DNA of 64,000 nt, from contig JALSQW010000066.1 in NCBI GenBank assembly GCA_026985095.1, forward strand, positions 1-64,000, given 5' to 3'. The notes beneath the pieces were generated by a model. The model searched no databases and was not told the origin of the DNA. It worked only from the letters and a program-made list of their open reading frames with translations. This DNA comes from Acidimicrobiia bacterium (GTDB taxonomy: Bacteria > Actinomycetota > Acidimicrobiia > Spongiisociales > UBA5794). Each line of letters opens with the position of its first letter. Position 1 is the stretch's first letter. This document shows, piece by piece, positions 18,964 to 27,453 of this stretch. Position numbers and translations under genes: made by a program.

Positions 18964-20579
18964 GCGCGGAACCTCTCGTCGACGAGGGAACGGAGGGCGC
19001 CGAGGTCGTGGGCCCGCTCGACGGCCACCGAGTACTCGACGGTACCGTCCTTGACGAGCGCGGCGAGGGCCTGATCCATCGTCTGCATCCCGTACTTCCC
19101 ACCGGCCTGCATGGCGGTGGTGATCTGGTGCAGCTTCGACTCCCGGATGAGGTTGCGGATCGCCGCGGTCACGATCATCAGCTCGACGGCGGCGACGCGC
19201 CCCGATCCGCTTCGGCGCGGCAGGAGTTGCTGGGCGAGGATCGCCTGGAGGGAGCTGGCGAGCTGCACTCGGATCTGTTGCTGCTGATGGGCCGGGAAGA
19301 CGTCGATGATGCGTTCGACCGATTTCGGCGCGTTCTGCGTGTGGAGGGTGGCGAACACCAGGTGCCCGGTCTCGGCGGCGGTGATGGCGGTGGCGATCGT
19401 CTCGAGGTCCCGCATCTCCCCGACGAGGATCACGTCGGGATCCTGGCGGAGGGCGTGCTTGAGCGCCGCCGAGAACGACAGCGTGTCCGCCCCGACCTCC
19501 CGCTGGTTGACGATGGACCGCTTGTGGCGGTGCATGAACTCGATCGGGTCCTCGACCGTCATGATGTGGCCGGCCCTGGTGGAGTTGACCAGGTCGAGGA
19601 TCGACGCCAGCGTCGTGGACTTGCCCGACCCCGTCGGTCCGGTGACCAGCACGAGACCTCGTTGGAGCTGGGCGAGGTCGGCCACCACCTCGGGCATCCC
19701 GAGCTGCGACAGCGGCACGATCTCGTTCGGGATCGCCCGCATCACCGCGCCGATGGAGCCCCGCTGGAAGAACATGTTGACCCGGAAGCGGCCCTTCCCG
19801 GGGAGGGGGTGGGAGCAGTCCAGTTCGCGCCGCTCCTCGAGCTGTTGCTTCTGGCGGTTCGTGAGGATCTCGTACAGCATGGCCCGCAACGGGGCGGGTT
19901 TGAGGACACCGAACTCGTCGAGACCGATCAGTTCGCCGTCGACCCGCACCTGGGGCACGGTCCCGGCGGTCAGGTGCAGGTCCGATCCCTTCATGTCGAT
20001 CAGGATCCCGAGGAGGCGGTTGACATGGATCTTGTCGTCGGACTCGGAGGGCCTCGGAACGGACCCGCGGATCGACTCGAGCGACCGCAACGGCCCGTAG
20101 GCCCGGTCGACCGCTGCCGCCAGCTTGTCGGCGTCGGCCAGGGCGAGTCTGACCTCACTCCCGACGGCCCGGCGCAGATCGCCCCGCTTGCTCTCGTTGA
20201 GGGGGTCGGCGACCGCGATGAGCACCCGACCTGCCCCGTCCTTCCCGTACGGGAGCGCCTGGAGCCGGTGGGCGCTGCCGGCATCGAGGAGTGCGAGCAC
20301 GGTCGGGTCGGGAAGGAAGTCGTCGTCGATGACGCACCGGGCCAGACCGATCCGGTCCGCCACGACGTCGAGGACGTCCCCGGCGTCGACCCGCCCCGAC
20401 TCGATGAGGACCCGGGTGAGCGGGAGCCCGGCGCGGTGGGCGTCCAGCGCGTAGCGTTCGAGGTCGTCGATGTTGAGGAGACGCCGGTCGACGAGCGACC
20501 GCCCGAGTTGACGCTCCACGGCGCGTAGGGCCAGCTCCGGGTCCTCGATCCGTTCGACGGAGAACTCAGACGACGACAC
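18960..20579 (-). CDS. pilT: PilT-type retraction ATPase with an extra N-terminal MshEN-like region
   Basis: Hexameric ATPase predicted to power pilus retraction. The C-terminal part is canonical PilT: SDLHLTAG (199-206), Walker A GPTGSGKS (314-321), DPDVILVGEMRDLET, the His-box LHTQNAP and SVERIIDVFP, and the C-terminal AIRNLIRESKLHQI. The protein is 539 residues, about 180 more than typical PilT. The additional N terminus (RVLIESGRVDAGDVLDVVADRIG and a second alpha/beta unit) resembles the GspE-N/MshEN domain normally found on PilB and known to bind c-di-GMP in MshE. It overlaps pilB and pilC, completing a B-T-C unit. Confidence 0.92.
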   Translation of the reverse strand: MSSSEFSVERIEDPELALRAVERQLGRSLVDRRLLNIDDLERYALDAHRAGLPLTRVLIESGRVDAGDVLDVVADRIGLARCVIDDDFLPDPTVLALLDAGSAHRLQALPYGKDGAGRVLIAVADPLNESKRGDLRRAVGSEVRLALADADKLAAAVDRAYGPLRSLESIRGSVPRPSESDDKIHVNRLLGILIDMKGSDLHLTAGTVPQVRVDGELIGLDEFGVLKPAPLRAMLYEILTNRQKQQLEERRELDCSHPLPGKGRFRVNMFFQRGSIGAVMRAIPNEIVPLSQLGMPEVVADLAQLQRGLVLVTGPTGSGKSTTLASILDLVNSTRAGHIMTVEDPIEFMHRHKRSIVNQREVGADTLSFSAALKHALRQDPDVILVGEMRDLETIATAITAAETGHLVFATLHTQNAPKSVERIIDVFPAHQQQQIRVQLASSLQAILAQQLLPRRSGSGRVAAVELMIVTAAIRNLIRESKLHQITTAMQAGGKYGMQTMDQALAALVKDGTVEYSVAVERAHDLGALRSLVDERFRA

Positions 20580-22239
20580 GGAGTACCTCCTCGAGCGACG
20601 TCAACCCGAGTTCGACCTTGGCGAGCCCGTCCTGGCGAAGCGTGCGCATACCCTGTTCGATGGCGAGCTTGCGCATGTCGTCGCTCGCCCGACGTTCGAG
20701 GGCCATCCGGGCCATCTCCTCGCTGACGGGCATGACCTCGTTGAGCGCGATCCGTCCCCGGTACCCGGTGTTGGAGCAGGCCTTGCAGCCCACCGCCCGG
20801 TAGATCGTCGGATCGGCCATCGGCCCCTCCCAGCCGACGTCTGCGAGGAGCTCGGCTTCAGGCTCGTAGGGCTCCTTGCATCGCTCGCACAGGCGACGGG
20901 CGAGCCGCTGGGCCAATACCGTGTCGATGGCGGAGCTCACGAGGAACGGTTCGACTCCCATGTCGATGAGCCGGTTGATGCTCGACGGAGCGTCGTTGGT
21001 GTGCAGCGTGGACAGGACCAGGTGACCCGTGAGCGCAGCTTCGACGGCGATGTTGGCGGTCTCGCCGTCTCGGATCTCGCCGATGAGCACGATGTCGGGG
21101 TCTGCTCGGAGGATCGACTTCAGCGCGGTGGCGAACAACAGCCCGGCCTTGCGGTTCACCTGCACCTGGGTGATCCCGTCGAGCCGGTACTCAACCGGAT
21201 CCTCCACGGTGATGATGTTGACGTTCGGGCGGTTGAGGATGGCGAGCGTCGAGTACAAGGTGGTGGTCTTGCCGCTCCCGGTGGGGCCGGTCACGAGGAT
21301 GGTCCCGTACGGCTTCACGTACGCCTCCCGGTACCGCTCGAGGTTGTAGGGCAGGAACCCGAGGTCCTCGAGCTCGGCGACACCGGCGGACTTGTCGAGG
21401 ATCCGCATGACGACCTTCTCGCCGTAGATCGATGGCAACGTCGCCACCCGCAGGTCGACCGGACGACCCGCGACCCGCATCGCGACCCGCCCGTCTTGGG
21501 GCACACGCCGTTCCGCGATGTCGAGCTCCGCCATGATCTTGATCCTGGACACGACGGCGTTGGCGATCGATCGCGACGTGGTCATGACCTCGTGGAGGAC
21601 GCCGTCGATCCGGTACCTGATCCGAAGGTCACGCTCGCCGGGCTCGATGTGGATGTCGGAGGCACGATCCGCCACCGCCCTGGTGATGACCGAGTTCATC
21701 AACTTGACGACCGGGGCTTCCTCGGCGGCGCTCTCCAGCGACACGGTGTCGGTGTCGGCGTCCTCGTCCTCGAGGGCCAGTTCGGCCAGGTCGGAGACCG
21801 ACTCGTCGAAACGCCCGAAACGGGCGGAGGCCTCCTCGATGTCCTCGGGGGTGGCGACCACGATCGTGACGGGGCGACCCGACACGGCCCGGATGTCGTC
21901 GATGGCGAGCACGTTCCCCGGATCGGACATCGCGACGACCAGGTCGTCTCCTTCGAAACCGATCGGCAGGACGTTGTAGCGCGTCCGCAGGTTCTCGGGC
22001 ACCATGGCGGCGGCGGCCGGGTCGATCGTGATCTCGGCCAGGTCGACGAACTCGACGCCGTGGCGCTTCGCGATGGACCGCATGAGCTCGGCCTCGGCGA
22101 CGATCCCGTCGTCGACGAGGACGCGTCGTAGCGGCAAGCCGGTCTCTGCCTGGCTGGCCAGGGCGGCTTCGAGTTGTTGCCGGGTCAGCAGCCCGTCCTC
22201 GAGGAGCATGCTGCCGACGTTGCGGACGTCTCCGACCAC
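20566..22239 (-). CDS. pilB: Type IV pilus extension ATPase PilB
   Basis: Motor that drives pilin polymerisation. The 557-residue protein has an N-terminal GspE-N/MshEN region (LLTRQQLEAALASQAETGLPL, about 1-150), the second N domain, Walker A GPTGSGKT (318-325), Asp-box ITVEDPVEY, Walker B ILRADPDIVLIGEIRDGET, HTNDAP, and the zinc-binding cysteines CERC and CKACSNTGY typical of PilB/GspE. The GTG at 22239 is preceded by AAGGAG at four bases. It opens the pilB-T-C unit behind a SigD-like promoter. Its stop lies inside the pilT start. Confidence 0.96.
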   Translation of the reverse strand: MVGDVRNVGSMLLEDGLLTRQQLEAALASQAETGLPLRRVLVDDGIVAEAELMRSIAKRHGVEFVDLAEITIDPAAAAMVPENLRTRYNVLPIGFEGDDLVVAMSDPGNVLAIDDIRAVSGRPVTIVVATPEDIEEASARFGRFDESVSDLAELALEDEDADTDTVSLESAAEEAPVVKLMNSVITRAVADRASDIHIEPGERDLRIRYRIDGVLHEVMTTSRSIANAVVSRIKIMAELDIAERRVPQDGRVAMRVAGRPVDLRVATLPSIYGEKVVMRILDKSAGVAELEDLGFLPYNLERYREAYVKPYGTILVTGPTGSGKTTTLYSTLAILNRPNVNIITVEDPVEYRLDGITQVQVNRKAGLLFATALKSILRADPDIVLIGEIRDGETANIAVEAALTGHLVLSTLHTNDAPSSINRLIDMGVEPFLVSSAIDTVLAQRLARRLCERCKEPYEPEAELLADVGWEGPMADPTIYRAVGCKACSNTGYRGRIALNEVMPVSEEMARMALERRASDDMRKLAIEQGMRTLRQDGLAKVELGLTSLEEVLRVVV

Positions 22240-22261
22240 CGTTCTCCTTCGTCTGAAGGAT

Positions 22262-22288
22262 GAATCGGCACCGCAGTGGTCTTCTTGA
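22262..22288 (-). promoter_or_regulatory. FliA/SigD/WhiG-like promoter of pilB-T-C
   Basis: Minus strand: TCAA, 15 bases, GCCGATTC, matching the sigma-28 spacing rule TAAA-N15-GCCGATAA with two differences in the core positions. It lies in the 54-base aroE-pilB gap. The inferred transcript start is about 15 bases before the pilB GTG, leaving room for the ribosome-binding site. Confidence 0.55.
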
Positions 22289-22293
22289 GAGGT

Positions 22294-23082
22294 CTACTTG
22301 GAGGCGATGGCCGCCCGGGCGGCGCGCTCCATGGCCTCCACCGGGGGCCGGACGCCGGCCCATCGCTCGAAGGCGTCGACGGCCTGGTGCACCAGCAGGG
22401 TGATCCCGTCGACGGTCGGCAGGCCGCAGGCGGCGGCGTGTCGCACCGCGGCGGTGGGCTCGGTGTGGTACACCATGTCCAGCAACCCGGATGCGGCCTC
22501 GAGGACGCGCTCGGGAAGCCGCCCTTCGCCGCCCATCCCGACGGGGGTGGCGTTGACGACGACGGCGCCGGCGACCGGGGTCCCCCACTCGACGACTCGA
22601 CCTTGGACCCGTGTGCGTGCGAGGAGGGATGTGGCCTGCTCCGGTCGGCGGGCGGCGAGGTGGATGGGCCGACCGGCGTTCGCGACCAGCGCCGCGGATG
22701 CCGCCCCGCCCGCGCCGAGGACGAGCACCGGTCCGGAGTCGGGCAGGCCGCCCCGCCGCCAGGCCCCCGTGATCCCCGCCACATCGGTGTTGTCGCCGAA
22801 CACCGCCCCTTCGCCCGCCCAGACCGTGTTCACGGCGCCGGTGCGCAACGCCACCTCGGTGACGCGGTCCACGGCGCGGAACGCGGCTTCCTTCAGTGGC
22901 ATCGTGACGTTGATGCCGGTCAGCGTGCCGTGTCGGATCTGATCGACCGCGACGCGAAGGCGATCGGCGTCGGCCCGGATCGCTTCGTAGGTCCCGTCGA
23001 TGCCGGCCGCATCGAGCGCGACACGGTGGATGATGGGCGACAGCGAGTGGTCGATCGGGTCGCCGAGGACCGCGAGCTTCAT
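22294..23082 (-). CDS. aroE: Shikimate dehydrogenase
   Basis: NADP-dependent reduction of 3-dehydroshikimate. The 262-residue protein has the substrate-binding HSLSPIIHRVALDAAGID, catalytic Lys in NVTMPLKEAA, Asp in GDNTDVAGI, the glycine-rich VLVLGAGGAASAALV, and C-terminal DGITLLVHQAVDAFERWAG. The start overlaps the mltG stop (ATGA). aroE stands apart from aroBKC, separated by the T4P cluster. Confidence 0.95.
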   Translation of the reverse strand: MKLAVLGDPIDHSLSPIIHRVALDAAGIDGTYEAIRADADRLRVAVDQIRHGTLTGINVTMPLKEAAFRAVDRVTEVALRTGAVNTVWAGEGAVFGDNTDVAGITGAWRRGGLPDSGPVLVLGAGGAASAALVANAGRPIHLAARRPEQATSLLARTRVQGRVVEWGTPVAGAVVVNATPVGMGGEGRLPERVLEAASGLLDMVYHTEPTAAVRHAAACGLPTVDGITLLVHQAVDAFERWAGVRPPVEAMERAARAAIASK

Positions 23083-24152
23083 GGCAGGATCCCGTCCTCC
23101 TTGGCCTTCTCCACCTTCGCCTGGTGCTCCTCGTAGGTGGCCGAGAACCCGTGGGCGCCGTCGGCGGAGACGACCACGTAGAACAGGTAGTCACCGTCGG
23201 CGGGGTCGGCGGCGGCGTCGAGGGAGGCCTGACCGACGGTTCCGATCGGCGTCGGCGGCAGCGCGGGGACACGGTAGGTGTTGTAGGGGGATTCCGTCTC
23301 GAGGTCCGCGGCGGTGACCCTGCCGGTGTTCTCCCCCTTGGCGTAGATGACCGTGGCGTCGATCTGCAGCGGCATCCCCGCGGCGAGCCGGTTGTAGATC
23401 ACCCGGGCGATGAGCGGTCGATCCTCGTCCAGCTTCGCTTCCTGTTCGACGAGGGACGCCACGATGAGCGCCTGATAGCGGTCGACGCCCAGCTCTCCCA
23501 GCCGCGACCAGTCCTCGCGGTCGAGGCGGATGGCCATCTCGGTGGCCATCCGCTGCAAGATCGCCGACGGAGCGTCGCCGTCGGCGATCTCGTACGTGGC
23601 GGGGAACAGCAGCCCTTCCCATGCCGCCAGCGGGGGGACCCCGTCGGGGAGATCGGTGGGGAGGTACGGCGACGTGACGCCGCCGCCGACGAGGGCCGCC
23701 TCGTAATCGGCGCTGGTGTACGGCGTCTGTTCCGCCAGCGATGCGAGGACCTCGGCGAGGGTCCACCCCTCGATGACGGTGACCCGGCGGTCGGAATGCT
23801 CGATGGGACCGGCGAGGAGGACCTCGACGACGGCGTCGGCCGTCATGCCCGTCTCCAACGAGTACTCGCCCGCCCGCAGGAGGCCGGTGACGCCCCGCGA
23901 GCGCGCGGCGGCTTCCAGATCGGCGCCGTCGACGACCCCTGCGTCCTGCAGGATGGTCCCGATCGTCCGTGCCGATGCGCCGGAGGGCAACACGACGGTC
24001 ACCGGCATGCCGGGGGTGACGGTGACCGTCGGAGCGCTCCCTGCGACAGCACCGGCCAGGACGGTGGCGAGTCCTGCCAGGGCGCCGACGGTGAGCACGG
24101 CGGCGGCGGCGACGAGCGCGGCCTTGGTCCTACGGCCGGTCCCTGTCACCAT
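23079..24152 (-). CDS. mltG: Endolytic murein transglycosylase, MltG/YceG family
   Basis: Membrane-anchored lytic transglycosylase thought to release nascent glycan strands and set their length. The 357 residues comprise one N-terminal membrane helix (about 10-35), a LysM-like region (GASARTIGTILQDAGVV), and the YceG catalytic domain with LLFPATYEI, the catalytic Glu in VASLVEQEAK, VIYNRLAAGMPLQIDATVIY, SPYNTYRVPALPPTPI and the terminal FSATYEEH. The product is outside the membrane. It follows ruvX with a 23-base overlap, as in the mycobacterial order alaS-ruvX-mltG-aroE. Confidence 0.95.
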   Translation of the reverse strand: MVTGTGRRTKAALVAAAAVLTVGALAGLATVLAGAVAGSAPTVTVTPGMPVTVVLPSGASARTIGTILQDAGVVDGADLEAAARSRGVTGLLRAGEYSLETGMTADAVVEVLLAGPIEHSDRRVTVIEGWTLAEVLASLAEQTPYTSADYEAALVGGGVTSPYLPTDLPDGVPPLAAWEGLLFPATYEIADGDAPSAILQRMATEMAIRLDREDWSRLGELGVDRYQALIVASLVEQEAKLDEDRPLIARVIYNRLAAGMPLQIDATVIYAKGENTGRVTAADLETESPYNTYRVPALPPTPIGTVGQASLDAAADPADGDYLFYVVVSADGAHGFSATYEEHQAKVEKAKEDGILP

Positions 24153-24606
24153 CGCTCCCGTCTTCCTCCTCGGAGGTCCGCATCCGCTGCCGGCGGGCAT
24201 CCAGGTAGCCCTGGAGGAGCACCGCGGCGGCGACCATGTCGATCTTCCCGCGCCGTTCCCTGCGCCTGACGTTCCCTTCCACGAGCGCCGCTTCGGCCAT
24301 CCGGGTCGTGTACCGCTCGTCGAGCATCTCGACCTGACGTCCGGTGGCGTCGGCGGCCACGGCACCCAGACGCCGCGCGGCGGCCGCCGCCGGGCCTTCG
24401 CGGCCGTTCAAGCCGACCGGCAAGCCGACGACGATCGTGGCCACGTCCCATTCGTCGCACAGCGCCCGAAGCCGATCGGCCAGGTCGCCGGCGCGGGCGT
24501 CGAGCACGGTCAGCGGTGACGAGATGGTACCGGTGGGATCCGAGACAGCGACACCGATCCGGCGTTCACCAGGGTCGAGGGCGAGGACCCTCCCGGCGTC
24601 AACCAA
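24130..24606 (-). CDS. ruvX: RuvX/YqgF-family Holliday junction resolvase-like nuclease
   Basis: RNase H-fold protein of the YqgF family, implicated in 16S rRNA 5' processing and recombination. About 158 residues: RVLALDPGERRIGVAVSD (first catalytic Asp), IVVGLPVGLNGREGP (with a second acidic site expected), DERYTTRMAEAAL, and the C-terminal KIDMVAAAVLLQGYLD Asp. No ATG or GTG lies near the family-like N terminus; TTG at 24606, overlapping the alaS stop by 8 bases, is the best candidate (LVDAGRVLALD). The start is therefore less certain than the gene. Confidence 0.87.
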   Translation of the reverse strand: MVDAGRVLALDPGERRIGVAVSDPTGTISSPLTVLDARAGDLADRLRALCDEWDVATIVVGLPVGLNGREGPAAAAARRLGAVAADATGRQVEMLDERYTTRMAEAALVEGNVRRRERRGKIDMVAAAVLLQGYLDARRQRMRTSEEEDGSDGDRDRP

Positions 24607-27223
24607 GATCGACGAGGGCCTGCCGGGCCGCGTCACGGGCCGCCTCCAGGGCCTCCTGGATGCGGTCCCCGGAAGGGCCTCCGGCCTGCGCCAGGCGGGG
24701 GTCTCGGCTGCCGCCACCGCCGAGCACCGCGGCCCCGGCGGCCACGAGCTGGCCCGCCGAGACGCCTCGGGCGACGAGGTCGTCCGAGACCCATGCGATG
24801 AGCGCGCCTTTGCCGTCGGCGTTCGTGCCGACGACGACGATGCCCGACTCGAGGCGGTCCCTGATCTGGAACACCAGCGCCCGCAGCCCGTCGGCGTTCG
24901 TCCCTTGGACCTCGGCGACGATGAGCCGGTGCCCGTCGCGTTCTTCGACGGACTCCAGCAGGGATGCGGCGAGCGCCGACCGTTCCTTGTCCTCGAACGC
25001 GGCCAGGCGTTCCTCCTGGTTGCGGATCCGTTCGGCCAGCGCGGTGGCGGCCTCGACGACCTTGCCGGGTTGGGTGTGCAGCACCGCGGCGGTGCGTTCC
25101 AGCCGCCGCCGGATGTCGCTGAGGTACTCGTAGGCGCGGGCTCCCGTCAGGGCCTCGACCCGGCGGAGGTTGGAACCGACCGATCCCTCCGAGACCAGGA
25201 CGAGCGGTCCGACCTGTCCGGTGCTCGGCACGTGGGTACCGCCGCAGAACTCGGTCGAGTAGTCCCCCGCCCGAACCACCCGGACCCGGTCGCCGTACTT
25301 GTCGCCGAAGAACGCCAGCGCCCCCATCCTCTCGGCCTCCTCCTTGGAGGTGACGACCGTCGTGACCTTGGCGTTCTCGATGATCCGTTCGTTGGTCATC
25401 TCTTCGACGGCGATGGCGGCCTCGGGGTCGAGCGCCTCGTAGTGGCTGAAGTCGAACCGGAGGCGGTCGGGTGCTACCAGCGACCCTGCCTGATGCACGT
25501 GCGAGCCCAGGACCTCGCGCAGCGCCCAATGCAGGATGTGGGTTCCGGTGTGGTTCTTGCGGATCCGTTCCCGCCGGATCGCATCGACCGAGGCGACGGC
25601 TTCCTGGCCGACCTGGATCGTGCCCGTCACGACGGTCCCCCGATGGCCGTGGACCCCCGGCAGGGTGAACTGGGTGTCGGTCACCCGGATCTTCCCGGTC
25701 GTCGTCTCGATCACGCCCGTGTCTCCGACCTGGCCGCCCGACTCCGCGTAGAAGGGTGTCCGGTCCATGAAGACCTCCACCTGCTGGCCTTCCTCCACCC
25801 GTTCGACGACGTCGCCTTCACGGAGGATCGACAGGATCCGACCTTCGGCCCGTTCCTGCTCATAGCCGAGGAACTCGGTCTGGTCGATGCCGCGCAGCAG
25901 CGTCCGGTACACGTCGGCGGTCGCCGCCCCGGATCCGCCCCGGAAGGCCGCTCGGGCACGTTCGCGTTGTTCGTTCATCATCGTCTCGAACTCGGTCCGG
26001 TCCAGGCGATGACCCCGTTCGGCCGCGATCTCCTCGGTCAACTCGACGGGGAAACCGTAGGTGTCGTGGAGCTTGAACGCCGTCTCACCCGGAAGGACGG
26101 CACCTTCCTCCAGCGCCTCGAGTGCCTGTTCGAGGAGCTGATGGCCCGATTCGAGGGTCTTGCGGAAGCGGAACTCCTCCCGCTCGGCCATCGTGGTGAT
26201 CAGCTCCTGCTTGGCGACGAGCTCGGGATAGGCCGCTCCCATGGCATCGACGGTGGCGGCCACGAGCGTGGGCATGATGGCATCCTTGGCCTCGAGCAGG
26301 TACGCATGCCGCACGCTGCGCCGAAGGAGCCGGCGCAGGATGTACCCACGGCCCTCGTTGGACGGGATGACGCCGTCGCCGATCAGGAAGGTGACGGCCC
26401 GCCCGTGATCTCCCAAGATCCGCAGCGACACGTCGGAACCTTCGTGGGCCCCGAAGCGGGCACCCGTGGCGCCCTCGGCGGCGGCGATGATGCTCCGCAT
26501 GACGTCGGTCTCGAAGGTCGAGTCGACGCCTTGGAGGACCATGGCGACCCGTTCGAGGCCGGCGCCCGTGTCGATGCTCTTGGCCGGGAGATCACCGACG
26601 ACGTGGTAGGGCTCGTCCTGGACGTACTGCATGAAGACCAGGTTCCAGATCTCGGTGAAGCGCTCTTCGTCGACGATCGGACCGCCGTCGGGGCCGTAGT
26701 CGGGTCCCCGATCGAAGAAGATCTCCGACGACGGTCCGGCCGGGCCGGCGACACCCATTTGCCAGAAGTTGTCACGGTCGCGGCGTTGCAGACGCTCGGG
26801 CGGGATCCCCACCTCGTCGATCCAGATCTCGGCGGCCTCGTCGTCGCTGTCGTGGACCGTGTACCAGAGCCGATCCGGGTCGATCTGCCATCCTTCGGTG
26901 AGCAGCTCGTACGCCCACGGAATGGCCTTCTCCTTGAAGTAGTCGCCGAAGCTGAAGTTGCCGAGCATCTCGAAGAAGGTCATGTGCCGGGCGGTGGTGC
27001 CGACGATGTCGATGTCGGCGGTCCGGATGCACTTCTGGCTCGAGACGGCACGCGGGTACGGCGGGCGTTCGTCACCGAGCAGGTAGGACTTGAACGGCAC
27101 CATGCCGGCCACGGTCAGCAGCAGGGTCGGATCGACCGGGATCAGTGACGCCGACGGGACCGGAGTGTGGCCCCGTTCGGCGAAGAACTCGATGAAGATG
27201 CGCCGGATCTCGTTGCTGTTCAT
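24599..27223 (-). CDS. alaS: Alanyl-tRNA synthetase
   Basis: Charges tRNA-Ala and edits Ser/Gly mischarging. At 874 residues it is full length. The N-terminal class II core has EIRRIFIEFFAERGHTPVPS, MVPFKSYLLG and the RTADIDIVGTTARHMTFFEM region; the editing domain has the zinc/catalytic set NHTGTHILHWAL (HxxxH) and FCGGTHVPSTGQVG (CxxxH); the C-Ala region ends with GGGGSRDPRLAQAGG. The ATG overlaps the stop of the small membrane-protein gene by 4 bases, and rarA lies just beyond. Confidence 0.98.
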   Translation of the reverse strand: MNSNEIRRIFIEFFAERGHTPVPSASLIPVDPTLLLTVAGMVPFKSYLLGDERPPYPRAVSSQKCIRTADIDIVGTTARHMTFFEMLGNFSFGDYFKEKAIPWAYELLTEGWQIDPDRLWYTVHDSDDEAAEIWIDEVGIPPERLQRRDRDNFWQMGVAGPAGPSSEIFFDRGPDYGPDGGPIVDEERFTEIWNLVFMQYVQDEPYHVVGDLPAKSIDTGAGLERVAMVLQGVDSTFETDVMRSIIAAAEGATGARFGAHEGSDVSLRILGDHGRAVTFLIGDGVIPSNEGRGYILRRLLRRSVRHAYLLEAKDAIMPTLVAATVDAMGAAYPELVAKQELITTMAEREEFRFRKTLESGHQLLEQALEALEEGAVLPGETAFKLHDTYGFPVELTEEIAAERGHRLDRTEFETMMNEQRERARAAFRGGSGAATADVYRTLLRGIDQTEFLGYEQERAEGRILSILREGDVVERVEEGQQVEVFMDRTPFYAESGGQVGDTGVIETTTGKIRVTDTQFTLPGVHGHRGTVVTGTIQVGQEAVASVDAIRRERIRKNHTGTHILHWALREVLGSHVHQAGSLVAPDRLRFDFSHYEALDPEAAIAVEEMTNERIIENAKVTTVVTSKEEAERMGALAFFGDKYGDRVRVVRAGDYSTEFCGGTHVPSTGQVGPLVLVSEGSVGSNLRRVEALTGARAYEYLSDIRRRLERTAAVLHTQPGKVVEAATALAERIRNQEERLAAFEDKERSALAASLLESVEERDGHRLIVAEVQGTNADGLRALVFQIRDRLESGIVVVGTNADGKGALIAWVSDDLVARGVSAGQLVAAGAAVLGGGGSRDPRLAQAGGPSGDRIQEALEAARDAARQALVDLG

Positions 27224-27444
27224 GGGGAGGCGAGGTTAGCCCCGTCTCCGGCCTCCACTCGATCCGCCGCGGCGAGGCGCCGACCCGCCGCCTCGAGGAG
27301 TCCGGCGCCGGCCACCGCGGCGGCCCGTCCCAGGTTCGAAGGCGTGAGTCGCTGCTTGGCGCCCTTCACCTTCGTCGCCAGCCACGCCAGGGCCCCGAGG
27401 GTCCCGACGACACCGAACACGAACCAGCGGAGACGGACGAACAT
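27220..27444 (-). CDS. Small single-pass membrane protein, unknown function
   Basis: A 74-residue protein: a short basic N terminus, one strongly hydrophobic segment (about residues 7-24, FVFGVVGTLGALAWLATK), then a basic helix (KVKGAKQRLTPSNLGRAAAVAGAGLLEAAGRRL) that looks cytoplasmic and amphipathic. I do not recognise a named family. It overlaps the alaS start by 4 bases and lies 9 bases after rarA, so it is part of one transcript. Actinobacteria often keep a small hypothetical gene at this place before alaS. The tight overlap is the main evidence that it is real. Confidence 0.7.
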   Translation of the reverse strand: MFVRLRWFVFGVVGTLGALAWLATKVKGAKQRLTPSNLGRAAAVAGAGLLEAAGRRLAAADRVEAGDGANLASP

Positions 27445-27453
27445 GCGCCCAGG

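Noticed and set aside
24344-27148. Long plus-strand open frame opposite alaS and ruvX
   Set aside because: Composition mirrors alaS third-position GC; no recognisable motif, start signal or ribosome-binding site.
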